Of a stretch of 64,000 nt of DNA, positions 22,694 to 35,158 are shown piece by piece. The translations under genes and the position numbers were made by a program. Numbering within the stretch: the first letter of the stretch is position 1; each line of letters opens with the position of its first letter. The notes beneath the pieces were generated by a model that saw nothing but the letters and a program-made list of their open reading frames with translations, did no database searches and was not told where the DNA came from. Source of the DNA: Aspidiotus rigidus (Eukaryota; Arthropoda; Insecta; Hemiptera; Diaspididae); contig JAVHKY010000054.1 in assembly GCA_035079385.1 (NCBI GenBank), positions 18,332,001 through 18,396,000 of the forward strand. Direction: 5' to 3'.

Positions 22694-23117
22694 TTGAAAT
22701 CGTTGAAAAGTGAGTTTGCACGTTACCTTCCTAAATGTACGGTCGGTGACATCAATCCTATTAAAAAACTGATGCGTAATCCGTTCAATATTGACGCTCT
22801 TTCAGTACCTGATGATGAACAAGAAGAACTCATTGAGTTACAGAACGACGGGACCTACGACGATAATTTTATCGGTGAAATATTGGTACAGTTCTGGTGC
22901 AAAAGCATTATTCTGTGACACTAGGCTGAACCTCCCCACCCTCTTCTGCACTACCTATCCATGCGAGCAAAGATTTTCAACTGTTCTCGAGGTTAAAAGT
23001 GAGAAAAGTTCAGAGTTGATGAACCCAGAGTACAACCTACGAAAAGTAGTAGCCAAAAATAGTTGTCCCCGGATAGAGAAACAGGCCAACAACATGCAAG
23101 CGCTACCTCCACATTGA
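22694..23117 (+). pseudogene. hAT transposase C-terminal remnant
   Basis: Two overlapping plus frames together give FARYLPKCTVGDINPIKKLM, an acidic segment, FWCKS, LPTLFCTTYPCEQRFSTV, and NLRKVVAKNSCPRIEKQAN ending near PPH. This is the C-terminal dimerisation region of ZBED/SCAND3-type hAT transposases ('FW..l...yP.l...Al..l.pF.tTYLCE..FS.l...K.....l....dLR.al....PRi..l....Q.q.SH'). At least one frame shift separates the halves, and the DDE part is absent, so it cannot be active. Confidence 0.75.
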
Positions 23118-23287
23118 AAAATGAGACTCGTTTTTTACCCAATTAACATTTTTAGTTGATAAAAAAACACAAAGACAAGAGCAGTATATACCACTTGGCT
23201 TTTTTAAAAATCACGTGATCCGCGAAAACTTTTGGTCTTTCATAAAGGTCCGCAACTCTAGAAAGGTTAAGAGCCACTGTTCTAAAT

Positions 23288-23830
23288 CCACAATCTCAAC
23301 GTACAATTCTTATTTTCACATCACCCTCTAGTTTAACGCCTCCACTTATTACTTCACTCTCTACCCCGACACGACACCTTAAAACTGATGAGCTTCGTAT
23401 GGATTTCTAGTTCTGTGGGAATTCGGGGAAACGAATGAGTCGATCACGCAGCCCGCCGCGCCAAGCTCTAACTCTCCAACTGATCAAGAACATCCTTCAC
23501 CAACACATAATGAAACTTAACTAACTATATTCGTCACCTCATCAACCAAAAATGGAACAAACTTTTTCAACCCCAAGAAACAAATCCCTTTGAAACCTGT
23601 AGCCATCGGCAAATCGTATTTCTTGACATCAAGGAATCACATTGACCAGACTACGAATCTAACAAACTGTTACCACCCACAGCCACGCCACGTACTCATG
23701 CCTCACGTCTATCCGCCTGACGGTCTACACTGCATACGGGAAACACACAACCTTGCAGCTCTTTGTAGCACAGCTCTACATAACTCCTCTTCACATCTAG
23801 ACAACGTTTGCTAAACAAGAGCTTCTCTTC
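23288..23830 (+). pseudogene. LINE RNase H region, right part
   Basis: Directly after the hAT target duplication the LINE frame continues as PQSQRTILIFTSPSSLTPPL (the RNase H 'ITDSxSxL' strand), then ISFVWISSSVGIRGNE with VDHAARRAKL (the 'WIPSHxGIxGNExaDxxAxxA' motif, about 23397-23470), then YIRHLINQKWNKLF. Stops and changed residues (SSSVG in place of PSHxG) mark decay. The later part (to about 23830) keeps a vague His/Cys pattern of the C-terminus. Confidence 0.7.
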
Positions 23831-26800
23831 ATCTCGTAATTACCCACTTCAAAGGTCTGATGAAAACGTCATTACCACAATGATGTTCGAAATTTAAACA
23901 TTCGCGACAATGAGAGCGAATTCAACATAAAAACTTAATAAATAAATAAGACCATAGCGAAAGAGCTAACTTCCGACTTTAAATTATGACCTAATTTCTC
24001 AATACATCAAAGAAACTAGATTAAAGACTCCTTGACGAATTTTCGTATTTTCGTAAAATATTCTTTCACTTCTTCCACTCTCCGACGATTTCTATTGAAA
24101 ACTTATCCTTCATAAATTCTCATTGAAATGAAATTCCAGCGAAATAACCGTTTATCATTGTCTATGTTATTAATGACTTCTACACTGATCGCAATCCCAA
24201 CCTTTTTAAAATTTCTTTTGTTCTACACTTTTTGCCGTTCTTTGAGAACAGTTTCCCAATTCTTGTGAATTAGTTTCCTGTTTTTCATCGAACTTGATGG
24301 CTAATTGCCGTATCTGACCTCTCGACTTGAAAAATGATGGTAGGTTCGAGACGCCGCAAATCTGTCACCTCAATCTAAGAAGACCCACGTTTTTCTTACT
24401 AGTATACGAAATTGGCAGATGCACTACCTGAAGAAGAATTCGTCAACTACAAAATCCTAGATGCGTTTTTTTTTTCTTACCATTAAACAGCAATGCTTCC
24501 TTTTCCTCACACTTACTATTCCTCTTTTCAAAAAGAAATGGAGACAAAAACAATTAATTGAAAAACAGACACTGAGGGAAGAACACTTTCACAGTTACAG
24601 TGCAAACGGAAAATTCCCATGGTACACAAAACTTTCTTTCATAGAATTAAATAAATTCAGTACACTTGTGTCAATTTAAATCGTCAACAAAATTTGCACT
24701 TTATAGCCCTTGATACGCAATTATATGAGCTGGATTGCGTACCTACTTTAGATGAGTTCAAAACAAGACGATGTGGTTTTTTTTCAGAACTAAATAGAAT
24801 GAAGTCGGCACTCATACCATTCCCAAGTTTGAAAGCGAACAATTCACCTTGGTCATGAATTCATATTCGTCTCGATTCGCACTAAACCATGCCTATAAAT
24901 TACTGCCGAACTCATTTCTGACTCAATTTGACATCCGATCGTCTTGAGTGCCACACATGACGAATAAATACAACAGGGTCGATAAAGATAGTGAATTGGG
25001 ACGTCCGGATAACACACAACGTAGAGAAAAAGATACGAATTTTAAATTAACGCGCCTCCTTCCGCGTGGGATCTAATGTCTTCTTGAAATCTGGAGGCAG
25101 AAAACACTTACTGAAGCTTTTAAGGTCACAACATTAGTTTCGGCAGTAACAATCATGATCATAACAATAGCTTGATAAGCATAAAAAATAATGTTGATGA
25201 GAATAATAAGATGGAAAAGAAAAGGGTCGCAAATGAGTTCTCTTGAATGCGAGACGACGGCAAATAAATTTTATCGCGGGCAAAGGGCAAAATGATAGCG
25301 AGCCACTGGAAAACGTTGCAATGGACCTTTTTTTTTTTTCCTGCTCCTCTCTTTCTGTCTCTCATTTTCGATGCCACGAACATCGAACAAATATCAAGAT
25401 GAATGGAAAAACTTCTAGATAATATTCGAGACGACGAAGAAGCAAATGCAGGTAATCAAATCATACAAAAATATCTTCCACGTTGGAGAGAGAAGAAGGT
25501 TCAGTAATTTTAGTCCTCAGAGACGTAGGTACTTAAGTTTTAAATGAAGGCAAGCTGTAATTACATATTATCTGGTATACTTCTCGGGAAGAAAATTTCA
25601 AATTAGAAAACTGTTAAGCGAGAAGAAAAAAGTGAACGAAATATTGCGATTATTCTTTTTTTCTTTTTCGTGTTGTGTGTATCTCGATTTCTCATAAATT
25701 CTCAACGAAGTGAGTGGTAGCTTTCCATTGTTAACCTTAGAGCGAAGAATTTGATTCCGTCATAGTCTCGAGCGAAAAGATTTATGTATCATTTTTTTTT
25801 CCTCTCGCGTGCGAGCTTTCTTTCATACATTTTGTCTTTTTCTTTCCCTCCAGGCTTAGTGTCATTACAATCTCAAACGAGCAGTGTACTGTATATATAT
25901 ACGCCTAGAAATATATATTGACTCTATTGGCTATAGCATTTCTTTCCCCCATCAATACTCCGTCCTTAAAATTCAATTTATCATCATTTATCAAACGGAA
26001 AGATGGACAAACGAAGCTTTTTCACGTCGATTTTCGACCTTTGAAAATTCGCGGCGCAGGGTTTTTTTTTTTTTCAAATTAACCAACGTCCATTATACAA
26101 TATACGTGATAAAAAATTGTGACGACTTACAACAAACGTTGACAATTCGACGTGAAAATGCAAATTGGAGAAAAATCACTTTAATGAAACAAATTTCGAA
26201 GCACTGGAGAAAATATAAATGACCAATAACCACGGAAGTATCTACAAACTATACAATGAGTAACACGCCGAAATTATTAGGCAATCAAAAAGGGGAGGAA
26301 AAAATTAGGAAAAAAAAAAGAAAAAACTCGCGAATCAGTAATTTGCGAAAAATGATAATAACAATAATATAACAGCGACGAAAGCGAAAAATGTTACGAA
26401 TACGAATACCGAGCGACGATGTGTCGGTAGACGAAGAAAAATTTACGGATGGTGGGTTTTCTCGCGAATTCTACGACAAAACTGACGATAAACCGATGAG
26501 GAAAATATTCTCCAGCGTCATTTTAAAGCTTGCTGGCTCCATCGCACTTGCGTCGTACCGTATTAAACCCGCATCGCATATTGCGGTTTCGAATGTCATT
26601 TTTACACAGATACCAGTATCTACTTGTAAAGTAGATATTTTCGTATACTGTATTTGATAGGTTTGCCTCTATCGTACAGGCCCATATACCAAAGCGAATT
26701 TCATTGATGCCAATAAATTAGAATTTTGATCAATACGCGCCACATAATGAGCTGGTGTAGGCCTATTCAGCGCGACGAACGGCTGACGTGAGTTAAATAT

Positions 26801-27130
26801 TTCAATTCTTTAATAGAAGGAGACTTTAAGACCGGGTAATCTGCACACGTACTGATCGATGTTTCCATCCACTACACCGGTGAAACAAACTTGATTTCCA
26901 AATGGATTTTTAATGTGAAAAAAGGAAATTGTCATCGATGATTTCTAGGACCAAGTACAAGCATACGTGACAGAAGTGTCGTTTTCTTCACTCTCTACAG
27001 TGGCAAAAGTTCATCATAGTGCGAAAGCCTATACGATACAAAACCGCAGAAAAAACGCGTATTATTTTTAACAGGGAACTTGTTTCATGGGGGTTGTTTG
27101 GGACGAACTAACTCAGTCCGCCGCAGATAC
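23830..27130. other. No recognisable gene
   Basis: No transposon motif or convincing exon was found. The 25.4-26.7 kb part has more CpG than the rest and resembles the 11-13.3 kb stretch. Frames such as 25884-26222 (plus) and 26391-26657 (plus) have no recognised domain. Confidence 0.35.
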
Positions 27131-27144
27131 AACAAGTTGTGAAC

Positions 27145-27330
27145 CTCAGTGGGTCCTTGTGGGGACTTGAAAAAATTTTCAAACGTGACAATAGCAATCC
27201 GAGGAAGAGGAAGGCTCGGACACAGTTCAAGGGCTCGGAAAAATTTTGCATCCCAAGCACCCTATATTACACAAAAAGCAAATTAAGATTCGGGCAAGGA
27301 TTCGGAAAAATTTTGGTTTCTGAAACCGAT
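27145..27330. repeat. Dispersed minisatellite family copy
   Basis: 'ggggacttgaaaaaattttc', 'gggctcggaaaaattttg' and 'aggattcggaaaaattttgg' are three diverged units of the family seen at 484-655 and 9587-9715. Confidence 0.45.
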
Positions 27331-28784
27331 AATGAAGAACACCGCCGAACCATTAGATGAGCAGCAAATAGTGGTCCTAAAAAAAGGACAAAGAGCTCCG
27401 ACCGACTCACGGGGCAAGGCGACTAGAGCGATCAGGGGGTACGTAACACAGCTCTTACCAAAATTGAGTGTTGAAAAAATTATTACTATTCCAAACAATT
27501 GATCCTAAACGCTTCTGAATACCAAAATAAATTTTCAAAATCGATTATTCGAAAAATTTTCCAGAAAACAAGTTTCCTGCTCGTTCTAATTGACGTAATA
27601 AGTGGATGAGAGAGACTCCGCGAGCAGCAAAAGTGAGTTTTTTCTCCTTCACTTTGTAGATAAAGATCATCAACAGTACCTAAGAAATAATATTATCGCC
27701 CATACAAAACTATCACAATTTATACTTTCAACGGTAGAATCACATTCGCGAATGTGTATCTACTGGATCATAAACGGTCTACTATACTCTCGGCAGAATT
27801 GAAAACCGGATTCTTCTTTGACAAAATACATAATTATACTGTCAACAGAATCAAAATTGATTCACAAAATGCGAGTAGAAAACCAAAGTATAGCGAAAAA
27901 TTCTATCCAAATAACATGAAATTTCCGCAAATATAGGTATGTTCGAATTGGAGCCATTATAATTTTAAGCGTAGAACGAGAGGAGAAAGTAATATCTTTT
28001 TGAGGCAAAACATACAGATGAATACCATTATTCCTTATGAGACTCCCGTAATTCACTATATATTTCCCTCAATATTGTGACAATCTTATGCGAACAAATG
28101 AATTTGACATTAATTTTTTGATCAAATACACAGGAGTAAGTCTAGTCATACTGTAAACCAGTTTGAAATGTATTCAAAAATTTTATGCTCCGAGTCGAGA
28201 GCAATTTGTCTTGTCTCGAAACCACCTTCACAAAACTTTAAAAATTAATCCTCAGACACAACAAATTCCTTACTCACTGATTGACTGATGTCCGACACGA
28301 GTACCATACGTCGCTGCGCGTTAACCACTCATATGTGTATTCAATGACTCTTCGGATGAAATTTGCTATCAGAGTCGTTACAAAGAACTTGCATTCTACC
28401 TTATTCGTCATAAATCGTTTGTTCAATATTATCTACTAGTCAGAAGAAAGTCGATGAATTCAATTCAGATAATTCAGATGACTCCTCATTTGAAACAAGT
28501 AGCTTGAAATGATTGTACTTACTTACGGCTTGAACGGTCTGATAAGCACCTTGTACCTATGCTAGAAGAGGAATGTCACATCAGAACTCATTTCCCACAA
28601 AGTTATATACAAGAGAGAGATTCTCGACGGAATTATTATTTGACTGGAAGATCTGCTATCCTCGATCAGACTTTGACTTTAATTTCTTGAAATTAATTAT
28701 TCATGATTCTATATTACCTATAGGAAAATAAATGAAGCCCAATTGAGTGGATATATCTAACATCGATAGATGCATCATTCTTAC

Positions 28785-28872
28785 CTTGGTTGTTGATGAT
28801 GAAGTGCTCAGTGAGTGAACGCAATCTTGTTTGGAAATAGGAAGCTCTACATCCACCTTTTCGATCCTGGCA
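28785..28872 (-). CDS. Candidate internal exon
   Basis: A minus open segment reads CQDRKGGCRASYFQTRLRSL and TEHFIINNQ. It ends exactly at a strong donor (CCAAG|GTAAGA; donor G at 28784) but has only a weak acceptor (ataag, no pyrimidine tract). Another minus donor, GTAAGT, follows an open stretch near 28520. These could be exons of the gene that starts near 29.7 kb, or chance. I could not join them with confidence. Confidence 0.2.
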
Positions 28873-29308
28873 CTTATATTCATGAGGTAAGAGTATGGTT
28901 CATCTTGAATGCATTCGGGGATGTACCATACCACCGACCAAATCAGAACTACCCGACCAAAAACACGAGATTCATTTTCATCATCAAACTGAACACAAAT
29001 TTCGAACGATCGTCACAATTCAGCACAACAAAAAACTTGAAAAACATATAGGTACCTACAAACATCATTCGGAATTTGGACTCATTAGAACGTAATGTTC
29101 CTTTCTATGAATCATCATTTCAAGGGCTTCATTCTCCTAAATCGACCATGACTTCTCGTTCGCAGAATGAAGTTTTTACCTGAATGTATCTTGAACCTAA
29201 ACATCAACCTTGAGCATTTTCCATTTCATAAGATTTTCCATTTCATAAGTAGTTAATTTCAGACAAAATTTTAAGTGAAATCGGAAAACTAAAACTACCT
29301 ACTAATAA

Positions 29309-29727
29309 CTACAGAGCTACAACTAATAAAATGGCGAAAAATAATAGAGTAAGCAAGCAAGCAGAAGCCGTGACAGCAGCAAGTCCTAGTTTGGATTTTG
29401 GAGTTACTGGTGCTGCAGTAGTGTTGCTGTTGATCGAAAGAGGTCGAGGATGAATCTGGAAAAAAGACGTTCGTTCACCGTACTTCTCGCGGGACAACTA
29501 CCTTTTTTCAAATTAATCTTTGACTATATTATACCTCTTATGGACTGAGCTGAGACAACGTTTACCCGTGGAAAGATATGATAAAAAATAAGGTGCGGAG
29601 GACTCGAAATACGCGACGTAGTTGATTGCGGAGGGAGGAGAAGCATGTTTCCACGCTCGTTTAACATAGCAGTATATTCGCGTCCGGCCCCAAGAGAGTC
29701 GCCCTCTACATTTACTATAGCGGCCAT
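29309..29727 (-). CDS. Candidate two-exon gene for a small membrane protein (102 aa)
   Basis: ATG at 29727 (context cacaaATGG) opens 54 codons (MAAIVNVEGDSLGAG, later MLLLPPQS) to a donor CACGG|GTAAAC (exon 29566-29727). The acceptor tcttttttccag is strong, and exon 29309-29455 continues in the same phase with IHPRPLSINSN and ends in a hydrophobic run (LGLAAVTASACLLTLL, then FFAILLVVAL) before the stop. This suggests a tail-anchored or single-pass membrane protein with its N-terminus in the cytosol. The intron is 110 bp. The family is unknown. The protein could be longer if a weak donor inside the hydrophobic part is used and exons lie further down. Confidence 0.4.
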
Positions 29728-30013
29728 TTGTGGAAACTGGACGAAAAGGTGATGTTTGTTTCAGATAATTGGTGAAATTTTTATTTTTATGAGTTTCATA
29801 CTATTCTACTAGTCAAGAGAGTCAAAAAAGGTCATTATAAGTGGTACTTTTTTTTCAGTATTAACAGAGATATAGCTAGTTGAAATAACATACGCTCTTA
29901 CGTAAATTTTCATGTGATCACCTTTTTGTCCACGACACTAGCGATGCGAATGGACGAAGCTCACTTGCTCAGACCATGAGACTGAGAGGTAGTCAAAGTT
30001 GACGAATTATAAT

Positions 30014-30100
30014 CTGTTCACGTTAAGAAAGGATAGAAGTACGTACCTTGTACTACTTTCTAACGCGTGTCTACTTTCTATCCTTTCTTAACGTGAGCAG
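30014..30100. repeat. Hairpin inverted repeat
   Basis: Arms of about 26 bp ('cacgttaagaaaggatagaa' and its reverse complement at 30072-30095) are separated by about 33 bp. Inside the spacer, 'tactttcta' is repeated. It may be a small MITE. Confidence 0.6.
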
Positions 30101-30214
30101 AGTATGAGAGCAAATGAGTGACTTCCGTTTGTAAAAGGGGGTCCTCTGATATTGTTGTCCTAGGCCTATATCGTACTTTGAAAAAAACGATCAAAAGCGT
30201 TAGAATAATTTCAA

Positions 30215-30515
30215 ATCAGATACCGATACTTACCACCAAAGAAGAAAAAATGTTCAAAAACGCTTATACTTCATAGAAAAATTCTAAGGAGATGGCCTAA
30301 AAATGAATTCACATGGTTACTGCGGATACTTGACAAGATTCTTTCAAATTATAAGTATGGTAGGTATTGGAGATAAAAAAAAAATACTGTAGATGAAAAT
30401 GTTGAAAAATAATATATTTCTTGAAGAATTTTTTGTACCGTGCTCTCTTGAGACTCCGGTAAACATATTCAATAACGATTTTTTTTTTTTTTTAACGAGC
30501 ATTTTAGCTCTTATC
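30215..30515. repeat. Left arm of a large inverted duplication
   Basis: The 30215-30490 sequence is matched in reverse complement, at about 85% by eye, by 31815-32090. Shared words include 'ttactgcggatacttg', 'gattctttcaaattataagt' and 'ctcttgagactccggt'. At the inner edge a T run and 'aacgagcattttagct' form the reverse complement of the LINE 3' tail ('agctaaaatgctcgtt') seen next to the right arm. Arm and LINE tail are therefore inverted together. Confidence 0.75.
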
Positions 30516-30984
30516 CTCCCGTATAATCTCGAGATCACACCATATTTATCAATCTTACAAGTTTCTCCTTGTTTCCATTTTCTTCGTCATTTCATTTTCA
30601 CGTTTCATTTGCAGTCAGGTCAGTTGCAGTAAGTATATCTTTCACCTTGAAGAAGGAATTTAAGTATTCCGAAACGTCATGTGTATCATTTGTATTTTTG
30701 ATGATACATTTTTACATTTTTAAATGATGTTTTTTAAACGAATTTCTTGATGGCAGCGCTAATTGAATTTTCAGAAAACTTTTGTCAGAAAGAGTTTTTT
30801 TCATCTCCAAACTTACAGTGCGGATAATGTAGGAAACTTAGGTACTGTTCAATACATTTCCGAACCTTTTCTCATTTTAAAATCACGATGGCTCAACTTG
30901 AGCCGCATAAAAACTATCTAGTCTTAACAGATTCCCTTTCATCTCTCCAATCTCACACAAACCCGTTTTCGACTAACCCCGTCA

Positions 30985-31830
30985 TACAAAGAATTTAACT
31001 GACACTCGTCACGATCAAATCAATCAACTTTAACCTCACTTTTATTTTGATTCCGGGCCATTTCAACTATCCACCACACGATGCAGTAGACGAAATAGCT
31101 AAAGAAGCCACTTTTTCTCTCAAAATAAGAGACCCGATACTCACGCCGCCAGAAGATCTAAAAAATTATTACTCTGCAAAAATTTCTCAACTTTGGCATA
31201 AAAATTGGAAAGACCAAAATTTCAACACGTTACGAAAAATCAACACGGAATCCATCTCTTGGTCCTCATCCCACAGAGGTTCCAGACGAGAAGAGGTAAT
31301 CCTCTCTCGTTAGAGAATTGGGCATACCCACCTTACCCATACTTATCTACTCACAAACCTTGCCCCCCCCCCCCCATCATGCACTCACTGTTTCGAAGAT
31401 GACTCATCTGTAGAGCATTTCTTTTCATGCTTACATTACAAAATACTCGATCAAAACTCAAAATTCCACCATCATTCCAACACTAAATAACAAATACGAA
31501 ACAATAAATTCAACTTTAAAATACCTTTGCGCAACCCAATTCGACAACTACATATATCTAGTTTTTTTTTTTTTTTCGTTTCTTTTCTTTGGAAGAACGG
31601 ACTTTTGTTATTATGATTTTTATATATATATTTTAATCATTATTATCATTATTATTTTTTTCAATTAATTACTTTATTATTATTATTTTTTCCTTTTCCT
31701 ACAAGTATTACATTTACTACTACTATCATTTGTACCACCACCTTAAACTCGTAATCGCCGTGCAAATAGCCACTGCAACTAAAATGCTCGTTAAAATAAT
31801 ATAGTTATATATATAAAAAAAAATCACTAT
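30985..31830 (+). pseudogene. LINE pol C-terminus and 3' UTR
   Basis: IPGHFNYPPHDAVDEIAKEA (about 31052-31111) is the end of LINE RNase H. The frame continues with LWHKNWKDQ, and REEVILSR then a stop followed in phase by RIGHTHLTHTYLL, the conserved 'RxExxlsRLRIGHTxLTHxyLL' motif. After a frame change, CTHCFEDDSSVEHFFSC gives the Cys/His cluster, and IIPTLNNKYETINSTLKYL matches the extreme C-terminus. The 3' UTR follows, with 'gcaactaaaatgctcgttaa' and a TA-rich tail ending near 31830. It is inactive: it is 5'-truncated and has several stops. Confidence 0.75.
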
Positions 31831-32090
31831 TGAATATATTCACCGGAGTCTCAGAGAGCACGGGAAGAAAAATTCTTCAAGAAATCTATATTACTAATTT
31901 TCAACATTCTCATCTACAGTATTCTTTTTCATACTTATAATTTGAAAGAATCTTGCCAAGTATCCGCAGTAACTATGTGAATTCATTTTTAAGATGAGAC
32001 CAAAATTAGGCCATTTCCTTAAAATTTTCTATCAAGTACAAGTGTTTTTGAACAATCTTTGGTGGTAAGTACCGGTATCTGATTTTCTTC
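31770..32090. repeat. Right arm of the large inverted duplication
   Basis: This is the partner of 30215-30515, directly after the LINE tail. It contains 'ccggagtctcagagagcac', 'caagtatccgcagtaac' and 'ctttggtggtaagtaccgg', each the reverse complement of sequence in the left arm. Confidence 0.75.
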
Positions 32091-32149
32091 CTGACGTGGT
32101 CAAGAGTTTTGGAAAAATATTTTCAATGTTTTGCCTTCAACAATCTTTC

Positions 32150-32330
32150 ACTTTTTTACCTGCCCTACCTACTCTCAAGAACATCAGACATTCATTTTCT
32201 GTTTCCTCCCATACCCCGTCTGCTCTTCTCAATAACTCAGAAACCATAACCAACTCCTTAAACTTCCTCCGATCCACCTATTACTACAAATTTATTCAAT
32301 CCGAACATCTCTCCAGGACCGTTGATTAGT
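32150..32330 (+). pseudogene. LINE extreme C-terminus, second copy
   Basis: The frame FTFLPALPTLKNIRHSFSV ends SALLNNSETITNSLNFLRST then YYYKFI. It corresponds in layout to IIPTLNNKYETINSTLKYL in the copy at 31.47 kb, the last helix of LINE pol ('llgnn..ti..vl.FL...yyykI'). It lies just outside the right arm. Confidence 0.45.
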
Positions 32331-32860
32331 TGAAAAGCTCGTTAATTTAAAAAAAAAAAACTTTTAAATTTTTTTCATCAGATACATTCAGTCCTGGGTC
32401 ATAGAAAATAGTTGGCCATATTTTTTGAGTAACCTACTCGCAGTATAATTCATTTCCTTTATTCATTTTTTAAAATTAGGTAGACTTGATTAAATTATTT
32501 CAATAATATTATAAAGAATGACAAAGAAAATAAGCTTTTTATTAATTGATCAAGGTATTCATCATTAAATTTACGTAAATATGGCTGCCGGTAAGATTTG
32601 TAGTCGTTGGACGAAAGATAAAATAGGTACCTATCAGGAAACATTTTACGTCACGATGAAAAATAAATTCGATTAACTAGGTACCTACCTAGCAGTGATA
32701 TTTTTTCAGTATTGATATTTCCGTTTTACAGAAGTTGAGCAACCAGAAAATTGATTCTTCTCAGTTCCAAAAACCAAAGCGCTGAAAGCCTAACCCAAAT
32801 TAAACAGGATAATATTAGAAAAATCGTCTGACAAATAATATGACTAGACATTTTGAAGTG

Positions 32861-32983
32861 AATTGAGTCCTGTAAAAGCCGGCCAAGCGACAAGGCAACA
32901 CTCTAGAGGAAAGGATCTCTTGTAGACCTTATTCTATAAGTCGTTGGTTTGTCGCTTGGCCAACTTCTACAGAACTCGGTTCA
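32861..32983. mobile_element. Hairpin MITE-like element
   Basis: The left arm 'ggccaagcgacaa', preceded by 'cctgtaaaagcc', pairs with the right arm 'ttgtcgcttggccaacttct' followed by 'acagaactcggttc'. The arms are about 33 bp with a few mismatches, and the spacer is about 55 bp. No target duplication could be fixed. Confidence 0.6.
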
Positions 32984-32989
32984 AAAGTG

Positions 32990-35150
32990 AACATGATAAA
33001 GGCGCGTATTTTCAAGTTAGCCAACACTTTTGTATTAATTCAACAAAGATCATGCTACTGAAATATTTACATTTGAAAGATATCAAGAGATATCACACTA
33101 GGCCCGACGAAATCTTTTCGATAAAAGCTACTTTTGTTTACTTTCTCTTTTTTCGTATCAAGTCTTCATGAGTTGATTGAAAACTTTGCCTTGAATGCTG
33201 AACTATCTCGAAAATGCGTACGAAAAGAAATCAACGTTAGGGTATAACAACTCTGAATGAGTTTTCTGGAGGTTCTCTTTCGGCACCTAAATTCTACTTA
33301 GGTATTGCTATTTTTCAGTTTTGTTTTCCTCAAGTGACAGTTACCTCCGTACATATTTAGAGAAGTCTGATGAACCAAAATACAAATTGAAGTTTAAAAC
33401 GTACAGTTTCTGACAGGTACCCAGTTAACGTACCGATACGCGTATTAATATTAATGACAATTGCAGTTGAATTGGTTTTCAAAGTCCTAGTGTGGATTTG
33501 TGGTCCTACCTTCGAAATAGGGCTTATAGGAGCTCTGATAACTTCATAAAATCTAGTACTCAATTGGACTCAAATTCAGTCACTAACGGTAGTTCGAAAT
33601 TCAAAAACACTAAAAGATATTGGATATTTAAAATGTATCAGAATTCCACTTCTATCTATACGTTTATTTTGTGAACTTCACTGAGGACTGTGTGGATACG
33701 TGGATGTAATTATCGATTATCTTCGAGTGAAAACACTTTCCTACGATTCCCGTGTACCTCAAATCATCAAGTTTCTGATGGAAATAGGTTGAAGAGTGAA
33801 AATAATTTTTTTTCTCTCTTAAGAAGCAGCCAGTTTCGAAAATTGAAAGGAAAAATCGCCCACATTGGGTGCATGAAACTTTATCTCAAGTACTGGAGCA
33901 ATCTTCCAGTCCGTAAAACAACTATCTCCTACCTCTCACATTCTACAATGTTCTCTTCTTTTTCTTTCCTTCTTAAGATATAAATTGAGTAATATTCTTT
34001 CGCAACAAAAAAACTTGATTGATACACTCCTCTTTCTTTCTCGAGATTCCCATTCCTCTTGAACACCTTTTTTTTTCATCATTTATATTGTTCTAATTTT
34101 AATTTTTTTTAATCTATTGTTTCACATAATCTTTATGAAAGAATAATCCCCGTGGCTACTCCTATTATTCGTACATCTACGTTGTCCGAAGAAGAAACTC
34201 GACTGCTTCATTGTATACAAAATTTATTTCGGTTTGTAGGTTGACCGCTTACTCACCCGGTAGAAGAGAAAAAAATCGTAGGTACTTGGGGAGAGAAAAA
34301 AAAAAAAAAAAAGGTCTACTCTTTCCCCCGAAAGGTATCTCGAAGTTCTGTACCTGCGAAATGTGCCAACAATAAAAGTTACCCAAGGTTTGCCGAGTTC
34401 GACAATTTAATTACCAGAATTTCCATGAATTTTACATAATTTTTCTCAGCCAATCCTGGTCGTGTCGATGGTACGAGCTCTTATGACATTTTCAAACTAA
34501 TATAAAAACACCTACGCGTTCACCATTTCTCTATCATCTGCCCACATTTCAGCGGAGCGCAACGTTACTTTCGCAATTTTCCAGCAGCACCTAGTCGAAT
34601 TCTTTCATCGTACTCCATTTTTTTCACTTCTCAAGAATACAAACGAAATTTTTTCGCGAACATGAATATAATGACTTAAAAATAATAAGTACAGTAATAT
34701 ATATATATTTAAAAAGCCAATATTTCAAAAGTTCCGAGACTGAAAAAATGAATGAGGTAATGCTCTAAAAATGATAGATACGAGATCTAAAAAATAAAAA
34801 TGGTAAACACAAATAAGGTAATATAGATCTCGTACCCGTCGAATATAATATGTTGATCTATACTATGTTCGTTTAGAGTATCAAACAGTTCATTGAAGCC
34901 CAGGAGACAAGAAATACGCAAATATCTCTAACTAAGTATAGATAATAAACGAAACATTACAACTTATAGTGATATGCGAATATTTGAGTACTTGGTAAAC
35001 CATAAAAGGAGAATCACACGACGAGTTTCATCGTTGACCAATTGAACAATAGAGAACAAACGATTAACTATAACGATAATCGCGTATGGAATGATTTTGA
35101 GAAGATATTCTCATTTTGCGGTGGTCGTATCTCGCTAATATTCAGCATAA
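32990..35150. other. No recognisable gene
   Basis: AT-rich and without clear repeats, exons or transposon motifs. The end next to 35159 is expected to hold the 3' UTR of the LITAF-domain gene. Confidence 0.35.
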
Positions 35151-35158
35151 TTTTTGAT

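Larger units (their letters stand above)
21186..23279 (+). mobile_element. hAT transposon, 2094 bp, with 8-bp target duplication
   Basis: The left terminus CAGTGGTTCTTAACCT (21186) pairs with the right terminus, whose reverse complement is CAGTGGCTCTTAACCT (ending at 23279): 15 of 16 positions. The flanks carry a perfect 8-bp direct repeat, TTCTAAAT (21178-21185 and 23280-23287), as expected for hAT. Inside are a second left-end-like sequence at 21971, a nested pogo-like MITE and a broken transposase C-terminus. The terminus and the transposase piece fit the Charlie/Buster-like (ZBED/SCAND3-related) branch. It inserted into a LINE RNase H region. Confidence 0.9.
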
